Of a stretch of 64,000 nt of DNA, positions 54,801 to 62,723 are shown one piece after another. Below the pieces are notes generated by a model that was not told where the DNA came from, ran no database searches, and saw only the letters and a list, made by a program, of their open reading frames with translations. The translations under genes were made by a program, and so were the position numbers. Source of the stretch: Enoplolaimus lenunculus (lineage: Eukaryota; Nematoda; Enoplea; Enoplida; Thoracostomopsidae); the NCBI GenBank assembly GCA_030248215.1, contig JASANG010002125.1:422501-486500 (forward strand), in the 5' to 3' direction. Numbering within the stretch: the first letter of the stretch is position 1; each line of letters opens with the position of its first letter.

Positions 54801-57800
54801 GCATACCGATGATGTGGATTGGGCCAGGAATCAAAAAAGGTTCGATAATAACTGCAGCTGTGTTTTCTGCAATCGCCACTTTTCGGGAGTGTCGGCATTA
54901 GTATCGGCACTTCAAAAAAACTACGATATTTTGGTTGCTTGGCAGCGAGCCCGAATGTTTACGATTTAGACGTGTACTGCGTTTGACAATGAATCTGGGA
55001 TGTCTATTGAGTTTGTGTCGGAGCATACGAGTGGGAGACAGTATAGATGCTCGAAAAAGAAAGGTTCAAGCACATTAACGTATGTGTATCCACCACTGGC
55101 AACCTGTAATTCGAATTGACTGTCCTGTATATAAGCACAAAGCTTATTCTCCTCACCTTGAGTATGGCAACTTGGCTGGAGTAGAAATTATATAATGGGG
55201 AGTGCAAATTATATATAATAAGAACTGGAGACTACAAACAACATATAATCAGACGGGGGGGTGCATATTATGGAGAGTCCTTATTATACGCTACACCTGG
55301 ATCCGGAAACGAAACGAAATTGAGCAACAAAAAGTTTGCAAAATGTTGTCAAAAACAATCTTTTACATAAACCATCGACAATTAAAGCATTCAAAATTTC
55401 CTCAAAGTTCCGAACAAACTCACTAAAAAGGGAACAGTTTTATAAACCAAAAATGTAACTGCCAAAATTCTAAGAACCACTGGCAAAAATTCTACCGGAG
55501 TTGAAGTTCGACGCAGACATCCGGCTGTACCTGATCAATATTGTTGCATTTATAGGCGTGATATCAGATGCGATCGCTCTAAACATCGATATTGGGCCAA
55601 CAATTTTGGATTTTGCAGGCGTTTCGCCGCTAAACACGTTCGATGGTTCGTCACTTAAGTCGGTCCTTTCGTCCGATGCTAATACAGGTAAACAAAAACG
55701 AAACCTGACCGGATCGTATGCAAAGGCGAAATAAAGGCAGCAGTTTAGGTGCGTTTAAACGCTATATAATGCCGTTAAATGCAACAGCTTCAGCGGCTGC
55801 TACCCAGTTTGACGGTAAAAGATAACTTTTTAGTGAGGTCAAATAATCAAACACTGGACTAAAAGTTTGCTGAAGCACAACTCATACCACGTGGTGCAAC
55901 GCTTTAGCGCTGTAAATTGCGCGGAAGGACAAATTATTTCGTATGAACTAGTATTCCGTAGTTGCACACATGTGTAAGTGCAGCGCTTTAAATATAATGG
56001 GTTTTGGCATATGATCAAAAGTATTTGTTTTTAAGCAAATCTAGCGTGAACCTTAAAACTTGAGTGACAACTCAAACAACCAAATCAACATTTCAATGTA
56101 TACGGCACGTTGAAACAATAGAACAACAGTTAAACAGAATTATTGTTTTCAATCAAAAGCTTTTGTAATTGTAATGTGTTACATTAAAAACTTCGTTATA
56201 AACATTTCCCGTTAACGGATTTCTAACGTAAACTCGCTTCAAGCAAAATCAAATTTCTAACTGATTCGAACGCGAAATATAACTGCATACAGCTGCCCAT
56301 GACTCGGATTCAGTACAATATTAATACCATTGCACCGTAACACAGTCCTGCTTTTGTATACTCACTGCAAAAAATTGGTGAGTCAAATTGACTCTCCGAA
56401 ATCGGCATTTTGGGACTACACAAACTAAGTCAAATTCGACTCCGCCAGAGTCAAATTCGACTCCCCCGAGTCACTCAGTGAGTCGAATTTGACTCACCAA
56501 TTTTTACAGTGCTGATTTCAATGTAGGATTGATAGCATTCCATACTTCACCTTTAAGTACGTACGGCAGAAACCCTAACTTCACTTTGGTAAGCGCGTTA
56601 AAAACAGTAAGCCTTGTGTTAAATTACGGCAGGTCGAGAATAACTGTGCTACAGTATTTCTGAACAGTACGCTCTTATATTTATACATATCTATATATTA
56701 AAGCTGGAACACCTCACATACGTATTTTGGGCAACGTTCCAGCAAACTTTCGAACATACGCCAAAACCCAGTATAATAGGAGAGTTGCACATGTGTGCAA
56801 TTACGGATTACTAGTTAAAGTTAATCACAACATGCTGGCGAATTTCGTGCCGAACGTAGCAAGTTACAGTGATGTGATCGACCAGGACCTCTTATCATCG
56901 AGGTCTCCGTGCCGGTCGCAGGGACCCTATTAACATTTTCCAATTATTAATCTAGTCAGACATATATTGCGCACTCGTTCAGATTAGATGTAATAGCACG
57001 TCTGAAGATTTTGGAATGGCCGAAATTTAGATTAATTTTCTGCGAGTTTGTCCAAAATAATTACTGAGTAACTTGGAGTGAGGCTCGTTAAACACACGCG
57101 ACGCCCTCTGAGTGAAGTAGAGGGCCCTTGTCTTGGTACTGGATGCATCTCTAGCGAGGAAAGGCTGAGCCTGTGATTCCGCTCCGTAGTAAAAATACAC
57201 TTCACAGCGTGAAAGGCCAAAGACAATGCACGATTTTCTTCTGAATACACAAACATAGAACATCTAAACAACAATGAGCTTACTGAAGCAAATCGGAACA
57301 ATTTTCTATCTGAGCAATATTCTATTCAATTTGCATACGGTACCCAAGTAAGTGCGTCTGTTGAAACACCTGCCCAAAATACATATATATGGGACATTCC
57401 AGATTTAATAATATAGATAGATAAACGGACTAATCACGAATTGTGTCCAAATATATAAACGATATTCTATATTCTAAACACTATTCACGTGTCAACCAAT
57501 ATTTTTTGAAACGTTTTTGCTCGCAGAAACGTTTTGAAACGAATCACTAGTATAGCGAAGACACGCTATTATTAACTAAACACTAATAGCATAAACAAAA
57601 TGCGAATATTCAATCTTTAGAGACTAACGTACCGCGACGTGAATATTTCGGAATTGAATATTGGGGCCGTGGAGGTCCGCAAAATGCTGCACCTGAATGT
57701 GGTTACAGCAGAGACGATCGTTTGTCGCTATGTATGCTCAACTGTCAATGCTTGGACGCTGCAAACAACACATATACATGCGTGAGGCATTTACGAGTCG

Positions 57801-60511
57801 AAAACGGTCGAAACAGCATTGTAGGTATTCCTTTCAGCAAATAGCACGCCCATGTATAGAACAGGGCCATAACAGTAGTATAAGCATATTCGTAAGTCTA
57901 AGCTGTAGGTGGCTGTGCCACACTTAAACCTATTTCAAACTAAAAACTAAAACTAAAATAAAACCCTATATCAAAACCACACCTTAAGGGAGTTCCTGGC
58001 TCCACCTAGTCTCTCTTAGAACTTAAGTTAGGCTTAGGCGTTGCTACAAGGCGTAGAAATTGGTAAATCGATGCTATGGCGGCTGTGTCCGCAATGTAAA
58101 CTTACCTGGGGCCCTGCGTGGCCATAGAATGGTATTGATTAATGATGCATATCGAGCCGGCTATATTTGCGTTTAACGACATAGCTAGGCTATGTCAGCA
58201 CCAAAAATGGTGCTTTATACTGTGTGTCTTCGGTATGGTTGTTGTTGTTGTTGTAGTACCGGTTGGGTGGCTCTCGACCTCGACCGCATTGCGGACACCC
58301 AGTTGTGTGTGTCGGCAAAAATGCAAATGAGGTCGAGATGCCGATATGGGTAGCCAGGACCGGAATCAGTTTTGGTGGAGTTTTCTTACAATCTGGTTGG
58401 CGTTTATCTGGTTGGCGACGAGTGTTTAATTTTATATTGCTTTTGAATTTCGGTTGGTGTTTGGAAATTTTACTAAGTAAGGTCGAACGGATTTAAGTTT
58501 AAGTTGTCACGGTGGCTTAATATGTGAAGGAAATCAGGTATCACGGACTTAATCGGCGTTGCGCAGGGCGCAGAAATTACCCAGTATTAGATACTGGTGT
58601 CATGTGCTAAGGGAACTTGGGATATTAAAGGAAACCTGGGGAAAAGTAGTCTAATAAATCTAACGGGGTTAGATTTATTATTCTACAACGGCTGGGCCAA
58701 ATCTAACGGGGTTAGATTGGTCGGAAATTTGGTGTAACTCTAACGGGGTTAGAGTACACGGTTTAACGGGGTGTAATTCTAACGGGGTTAGAATTGCACG
58801 GATTCTGGAAAACGGCAAAAGTATTTGGTACGGTAAAGCCAGTGGCTGGATTAAATCAGATTCAGACGTCGGCTTTAAGGATTCCGGCTCGGGTTACCAG
58901 TTAAATTGCATAACCTGTGATTTGCTGGCCTTAATTTCGGTTATTTTGTGTCCCACAGGTCGCGGGTACCAGTTAAATTACATAACCTGTGATTTGCTGG
59001 CCTTAAATTTGGGAATTTTGTGTGTCATACGGGTTGCGGGTTGGGATTTATAATAAACATTTACCGGCCGCGTTTTACTAAATCAGAGCGAATAGCATAC
59101 ATCGAGAAAAGAACTATACAGGCGATACAGGATACAGGCTTAAGTCTAAATCACGAACTTCTCACATAAGCCTAAGCCTAAGTGTTTGGATGAGCCTATT
59201 CCTAAACCTAAGCCTAAGCAAAAAAATTAGTCTAAAGCTTAAACTGACTCTATTATAGCACCTACGGAAAACGATTCGGTCCTGTTCTATACATGAGCTC
59301 ATAGTAGGGTGTAAACGGAGAGTAAAAATAGCGGAAACCGAATAGTGGTCAAAAGAACAGAAACGGAAAAAGGGATAGCGGTGTATAAATGTTTAAAAGA
59401 TATCATATTTCTGACAATACAACTGAGAAATGAAATGATTCGCCGACCACGCTTTAACATTTTACAGAACAAAAGAGCGAAGACTTTGAGCACGATTTCG
59501 AATGAAAGTTGTTTTTTAATACAACTGAAATGTAGTGACCCGAATAAGAGGGGACTGACATTTATTTTACCGGTCCAAAGGAAATCCCCTGTTGTTCGGT
59601 TACAGACTGTTCGTTTTTTGATTAACAACATTTCAGTTGGACTCAACACCCTTGTTTTTTACATTTTTCCTTTTGGGCAGATCTGACTTGCACATATATG
59701 AGCACTGTAGGTCGTTTTTCCGCTTTGGTATTTTTATGGACTCTAATTAGGTCTTATTTAATGAACATTTTTTAAAATACATGGACGTCTAAGAAAAACA
59801 CTCAGGTTCGTATGCGCGCAATTTTTTTTCAGGACGAACTATATTGCCAATTTGATGACGACGAACAGTTTGTGGAATATTACGACATGATTAAAGATCC
59901 ATATCAACTAGAAAACGCAGCCCAAAGTCTTTCAAAGTCAGCTCAAAAACGGCTCAAAGCTAAACTGTCTGAGTTTAACAAGTGTGCTGGAAATCGGTGT
60001 CGTGAACTAGAAATTGCGAATGTTCTTCAAAAGAACACAGTGCTTATCGCAGAAAATGCGGTGGTTAACACTAAAGAAGGTAAGTGTTTCAGTAAGTAAT
60101 CTACTCGAAAGATGAGCTTTAGTTGAGTTTTTGCTAAAGTCAATTTACATAAAAGGTTAAAATATATTTTCATTCATTTCAGATTAATGATCCCATCCTA
60201 GCTCAATCACACTACGTCTCAAAACCCGACCACTCCCGTTATATACTTACCCATTAGACTGGAGATACAAACCTTTTGTTTGAAATCAGTTACTTTTATA
60301 CGTTTCAGATATTTCCTGATAGTCTTAAAGTTGCTTTTACGTTTCAGATATTTCAAACAGAACGATATTGGCAATGATTACCGGTAGTGGTATTACGGTT
60401 ATTTTGGTACTTGTGGTAGTCCTGATAGTGCTTAAACAGAACTCAGCACACAATGATCACACACGACCGCCCAGAGAAGCTACACAACTGATGACAGAAA
60501 GTTCTTTGTAA
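45652..60511 (+). CDS. GNS: N-acetylglucosamine-6-sulfatase, membrane-anchored (whole gene, 9 exons)
   Basis: Sulfatases of this type remove 6-sulfate from N-acetylglucosamine in heparan and keratan sulfate, in the lysosome. The spliced protein is 593 aa: signal peptide core about 10-22, metal-binding LILTDDQDE at 35-43, CCPSR at 74-78 with Cys74 as the residue converted to formylglycine, KHWLIR in exon 4, SDNGYH at 310-315, [10 protein letters not shown] in exon 6, and a Cys-rich NNTYTCVR block in exon 7. Human GNS is 552 aa and soluble. Here a hydrophobic helix (about 546-568) and a 25-residue tail follow. Exons: 45652-45826, 46819-46938, 51285-51596, 53935-54151, 54625-54839, 55556-55687, 57621-57820, 59833-60079, 60348-60511. 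The gene starts 5.5 kb after slo-1 and has no functional tie to it that I can see. Confidence 0.94.
46479..46673. mobile_element. GGCCAATGTTAC element in GNS intron 1
   Basis: Left gtcggacaatgttatacttt tagggccg, right gggacggccctaaaagg aacac. Two identical cctaagcctaagcctaagc runs, separated by gttgcgaaagcgtatttc. Confidence 0.75.
46819..46938 (+). CDS. GNS: GNS exon 2: catalytic CCPSR exon
   Basis: 120 nt, phase 1 both ends, acceptor acgttttttag, donor gaag|gttaat. Encodes [20 protein letters not shown] and [14 protein letters not shown]. The C-x-P-S-R motif is the signal for formylglycine conversion, so the active site looks intact. The next intron holds the 2.9-kb octamer array. Confidence 0.95.
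46995..49945. mobile_element. Inverted-repeat element with a 2.9-kb CTGTCC octamer array
   Basis: Ends ggcccatgttacgctg and cagcgtaacatgggcc, followed inward by gggccgtcccgctgtcccgg and its inverse: about 40 bp of matching ends with one mismatch. Flanks gaaaaatc (46979-46986, 8 bp out) and gaaaaatc (49946-49953) suggest an 8-bp target duplication. Between the ends are about 350 units of CTGTCCNN (NN mostly CG, TA or CA), preceded by about eight inverted units at the left. It fills most of GNS intron 2. The 985-codon open frame across it is a by-product of the repeat. Confidence 0.9.
48045..48900 (+). repeat. 504-bp higher-order unit inside the octamer array
   Basis: Marker variants such as ccagctttcc, ctgtccaactg and gtcgtactgtccccctg recur in the same order 504 bp (63 octamers) apart, for example at 48161 and 48665. 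This shows segmental duplication within the array. Confidence 0.7.
49946..51284. other. Rest of GNS intron 2
   Basis: 50010-50070 is a TTAGGC patch. 50340-50420 has a tRNA-like B box on the minus strand (gattcgaatcc) and may be an old SINE. 50470-50850 is a GTAGTGACCC MITE relative interrupted by the GCCCGTAGCCAAGG repeat at 50557-50705. Confidence 0.45.
51285..51596 (+). CDS. GNS: GNS exon 3
   Basis: 312 nt, phase 1 both ends, acceptor ttctgtttcag, donor gcag|gtatca. Encodes [38 protein letters not shown] and [12 protein letters not shown]. It aligns with the GKYLNEYG and YYNYTLSING blocks of human GNS and holds likely N-glycosylation sites. Confidence 0.95.
51691..51902. mobile_element. 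Foldback GAGTC MITE, copy 3
   Basis: Ends cattgcaaaaaaatcg and actcaccattttttgcagtg, bordered by TA. Arms about 100 bp with ctctccgaaatag / ctatttcggagag. Confidence 0.85.
51965..52123 (-). mobile_element. TTAGGC element, inverted, short core
   Basis: Plus-strand order: ggacccatgtaaagatcagg ggcgg, tgtgggactagaaaagagta agcttaag, ggcttaggaaaatgctta, gcgcccttgttctttaaatt. Only two to three hexamers. Confidence 0.7.
52172..52606 (-). mobile_element. hAT-like MITE of the GGGTGTAAAC family, inverted
   Basis: Left cagagtgtaaccgtatatcc, right cccttttataccctg, with three near-repeats of ccgttattttgaccact near the right end. Flanks agree at 6 of 8 bases. Same family as 40788-41167. Confidence 0.65.
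53548..53900. mobile_element. Complete GTAGTGACCC MITE with TA borders
   Basis: 353 bp. Ends ctgtagtgacccgaataaga and tcttattcgggtcactacag are perfect inverses over 20 bp, bordered by TA, as for Tc1/mariner-type insertions. It ends 34 bp before GNS exon 4. Confidence 0.9.
53935..54151 (+). CDS. GNS: GNS exon 4
   Basis: 217 nt, phase 1 in, phase 2 out, acceptor attttctag, donor ctacag|gttagt. Encodes [20 protein letters not shown] and [20 protein letters not shown]. The PAPH His and KHWLIR are GNS signatures. A TA-flanked MITE ends 32 bp upstream of the exon. Confidence 0.94.
54152..54624. other. GNS intron 4, nothing recognised
   Basis: AT-rich unique-looking DNA with no repeat ends or coding signal. 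Confidence 0.35.
54625..54839 (+). CDS. GNS: GNS exon 5: second metal site
   Basis: 215 nt, phase 2 in, phase 1 out, acceptor taatttcag. Contains [33 protein letters not shown] and [14 protein letters not shown]. The donor aaaaag|gttcga is unusual, but joining there to 55556 gives a gap-free match to the human GPGIK-to-NIDLGPTILD spacing. Reading on instead soon reaches a stop. Confidence 0.88.
54840..55555. other. GNS intron 5, nothing recognised
   Basis: Starts with the weak donor gttcga. Has small near-repeats of attatataatggggagtgca around 55185-55270. No element ends seen. Confidence 0.35.
55556..55687 (+). CDS. GNS: GNS exon 6
   Basis: 132 nt, phase 1 both ends, acceptor gcatttatag, donor acag|gtaaac. 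Encodes [20 protein letters not shown] and the [10 protein letters not shown] block. A second AG at 55567 in the same phase would shorten the loop by four residues; the first gives the family spacing. Confidence 0.88.
56363..56511. mobile_element. Foldback GAGTC MITE, copy 4, shortened
   Basis: 149 bp; ends cactgcaaaaaattggtgag and ctcaccaatttttacagtg. The right arm lacks the gtttgtgtagtc segment found in other copies. Confidence 0.8.
56690..56814 (+). mobile_element. Small non-autonomous Helitron-like element
   Basis: Starts TC after an A (a|tctatatattaaagctggaa), has the hairpin gttgcacatgtgtgcaat, a 10-base spacer and CTAG followed by T. These are the family's end signals. 125 bp, no coding capacity. 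A diverged relative is at 5265. Confidence 0.6.
57621..57820 (+). CDS. GNS: GNS exon 7: Cys-rich block
   Basis: 200 nt, phase 1 in, phase 0 out, acceptor tcaatctttag, donor agcatt|gtaggt. Encodes [15 protein letters not shown], then [20 protein letters not shown], matching the human CVCEDAYNNTYACVR block. A GT four bases later is in the wrong phase for exon 8. Confidence 0.88.
57855..58060 (+). mobile_element. TTAGGC element with an insert
   Basis: agaacagggccataacagta and taagcatattcgtaagtcta, then an unrelated 115-bp stretch starting taggtggctgtgccacac and ending tggctccacctag, then gttaggcttaggcg. The insert has short inverted ends (taggtgg / ccaccta). Confidence 0.5.
58652..58797 (+). 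repeat. Cluster of four co-varying hairpins with a GGG loop
   Basis: Four palindromes share ctaac-ggg-gttag: taataaatctaac / gttagatttatta (13 bp, perfect), aatctaac / gttagatt, actctaac / gttagagt, aattctaac / gttagaatt. Outside the common core the left and right arms change together. They lie in GNS intron 7. Confidence 0.85.
58893..59042 (+). repeat. Two-unit direct repeat of about 75 bp
   Basis: gggt(t)accagttaaatt, cataacctgtgatttgctgg and ccttaatttcgg/ttggg occur twice in direct order, ending ttttgtgt and a gcggg word. Confidence 0.8.
59160..59300 (+). mobile_element. TTAGGC element
   Basis: cacataagcctaagcctaag core with a gtttggatgagcctattcc spacer, then attagtctaaagcttaaact, ctacggaaaacgattcggtc and ctgttctatacatgagctc. 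Confidence 0.65.
59833..60079 (+). CDS. GNS: GNS exon 8: C-terminal subdomain
   Basis: 247 nt, phase 0 in, phase 1 out, acceptor attttttttcag, donor gaag|gtaagt. Encodes [20 protein letters not shown] and [14 protein letters not shown], matching the YCEFDDQEVFVEVYNL region of GNS, then a helical, charged end. Confidence 0.94.
60309..60319 (+). CDS. GNS: Alternative GNS last exon giving a soluble end
   Basis: An upstream acceptor (atacgtttcag, AG at 60307-60308) shares cgtttcagatatttc with the exon 9 acceptor. Joined to exon 8 it reads D-I-S-stop, giving 542 aa with no membrane helix. The two acceptors are a local 39-bp duplication. Use of this site is inference. Confidence 0.45.
60348..60511 (+). 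CDS. GNS: GNS exon 9: transmembrane helix and tail
   Basis: 164 nt ending in TAA, acceptor tttacgtttcag, phase 1 in. Encodes [14 protein letters not shown], the helix [16 protein letters not shown] and a polar tail ending [12 protein letters not shown]. The tail has an ExxxLM sequence resembling an acidic dileucine sorting signal. The N side is short and neutral and K/R follows the helix, so the enzyme would face the lumen. Confidence 0.85.
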
Positions 60512-60742
60512 ATATTTTTGGGTAAATAACTCTGAATATTTGCGTCTTATTAGTCATAAAAAGCAAAAAATAACAATAATCATGGCTCTGCCTCGAAAAC
60601 GACCACACATGAATATTTTCTATTTACATCTTATTTCTAGCTATCGAGCTACGGACTCCCGGGTAAAGGCAATAATCATCGCCACCATCGCAGGGTGAGG
60701 TCATGTTACTTTTGCGGCAGTACCACTTTCTGGTACTACTGC

Positions 60743-60748
60743 AATAAA
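60743..60748 (+). terminator. Candidate polyadenylation signal for GNS
   Basis: AATAAA 232 bp after the GNS stop, the first match downstream. It is a single short motif in AT-rich DNA. Confidence 0.3.
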
Positions 60749-60859
60749 TTAGGGTTCGATTTTAGACTATTTTCTCGCTTATTAGGCTTTGGGTTAACAC
60801 TTTTACGCTTAGGCCTATGATTAATCTATATATAGTTAAGGACGCAACCGATGCAATGC

Positions 60860-61165
60860 AGGGTACAAGCGGATGTCTGCCTCCGGCTCCGGTAGGATTT
60901 TTGCCACAGGTTCCGGCAATTTCACTAGTTACATTGTACATGTTTTACAAAATTTATTAGCTTGGCGCGTTTCGTTTTAACTTTTAGCATGATTTTGAGG
61001 AATCGAACATTTGCAGCATATCTGTAATGAAAAATTGCCAGATATATACGTGATTTAGAAATAATTTTGAACATAAAAATAACAGTATTGCCGTTATTTT
61101 TATAACGGAAACAGAAACTAATTTACCGGAAACGGATATCCTGTTACACCCTGGTTCCTCATAAA
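60860..61165. mobile_element. hAT-like remnants after GNS
   Basis: 60865-60935 is the left part of a CCGG element (cagggtacaagcggatgtct, ttgccacaggttccggcaat). It runs into 61010-61155, the right part of a GGGTGTAAAC element ending ggatatcctgttacaccctg. Confidence 0.6.
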
Positions 61166-62463
61166 GGGCTTAGGATAAGGGAATATGTCCTTCTGGACCA
61201 TATTCATTGTCTATAAAGGCAGTGTATAAACAGTGCATAGGGACAACGTAGGCTCCCAAGAGGAAACTTTTTTAAGAATGTGAGTGCATTTCGGAAATGA
61301 CCTATTAATACAAAAAACCATGAAAATTTTACAACTGCAAATTGCCAAAACCTCCGGCAGCAATTCTACTAAAGCTGGGAGGTCGGAGGTTGATCTTTAC
61401 CAACGACAGACCTACCGCTGTATACTGCAATTCAGTCATAGGAACTTGACGTCGAACCCCACAGGCCTTTCACGTTATCTTTTTCCATTTAGATTGCGTA
61501 AATGCGTCCTGGACCAAATTAATTAAGCTCAACACGGAATTTGATTTAATACTCAAACTACACCGCCAGTTGTCACATATATAAGTACAAGCATATATTA
61601 TTATACTCAAGTCTTAAAAGCATATACATACATAGCATTTAACTTAGCCATAGAAAATTGCTGACATAAAAGTTAAAGGTGTGCGGTCCTAACAACTAGA
61701 GCAACACTGGAAAATAAACAAGAGTCCGAAATCGTATAGGATTTGGGCAGCCTCTGGCGAAGCTAAATAAATTTCAATTACATCCTCTTCATTCGGGCCA
61801 GTCAGCACCCGTAATACTTGTTAATCACTGACTATTTGGTATTATTTCGCGTGTAAAGTAGGAGTTGGTCATAGTGCACTTCAATTATTACCTTAACAGA
61901 TATAGTATTAGTTTTTCATCTTTAAATTAACTATACACACAAAATAAATTGTCTTGTATTCAAGAAATATTGCCTGCAATTTAAAGTAATCAAGTTTGCC
62001 TTAGCCGTAATACAGATTCCACTCCAAACATATATATGTCTTGAATTAAAGACTTTTCTTTCTTAAATTTTTCAGAAATATTTGTCTGAAACTTTTCACA
62101 CTTAATGAACGAATAAGACAAATATTTCTCTAAATATTAAACATATATGCCTAAAATACAAGGCAAAGATATACCAGAGAAACCAACTCCGAAATGGGGG
62201 GCTAAAGCTCAATCAAATTCCCTTATTTTACAACCTAAGATACGTCCAAGACGCAAACTTTAGTTTCGACTATTTATATACAGTCTTATGAATATAAACG
62301 GAGCAACTTTCACATACATTAAAATCAGTAATTAATTTTTGAACATAGGACCACTATTTCTTGAAAGAAATATGTCCTAAAATTGGTAACAGCAATTTCT
62401 TAAATAAGACATTTGTTTTAAAAATTTCAGACAAGAATTTCAGAGCCATTTAAGACTATTAAT
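61166..62463. other. Downstream flank, no gene recognised
   Basis: 61200-61800 has worn GTAGTGACCC-family words (aggtgtgcggtcctaacaac, ccgaaatcgtatag, tcttcattcgggcc). 61810-62460 is AT-rich with several ttcttgaaagaaatat-like runs and nothing else. Confidence 0.35.
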
Positions 62464-62723
62464 CAGGGTACAACCGGAGGTCTGCCTCCGGTTTCAGGTA
62501 GGCAGAAAATCGACCTCCGGCTCCGCCTCCGGTAGAATTTTTGCCGGAGGTTCCGGCAATTTTGGTAGTAAAATTTTGCATAATTTTGAAAAATTCATGC
62601 TCCGAAATTTCGCATATAATTAGCGTAAAACCAAGCAACTGAACAACATATTGCACATCATTTTTACTCCCTAACTTCGCTTCACCTCCGGCTCCGGTGT
62701 TTTTCACCTTCGGTTGCACCCTG
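62464..62723. mobile_element. CAGGGTACAACCGG MITE, full copy
   Basis: 260 bp. Left cagggtacaaccggaggtct, right cttcggttgcaccctg, inverted. Interior with cctccggctccg repeats and ttttgccggaggttccgg. No matching target duplication was found. Confidence 0.7.

Noticed and set aside
59299-59649. 116- and 113-codon frames on opposite strands
   Set aside because: They lie over hAT-like and GTAGTGACCC MITE pieces in GNS intron 7.
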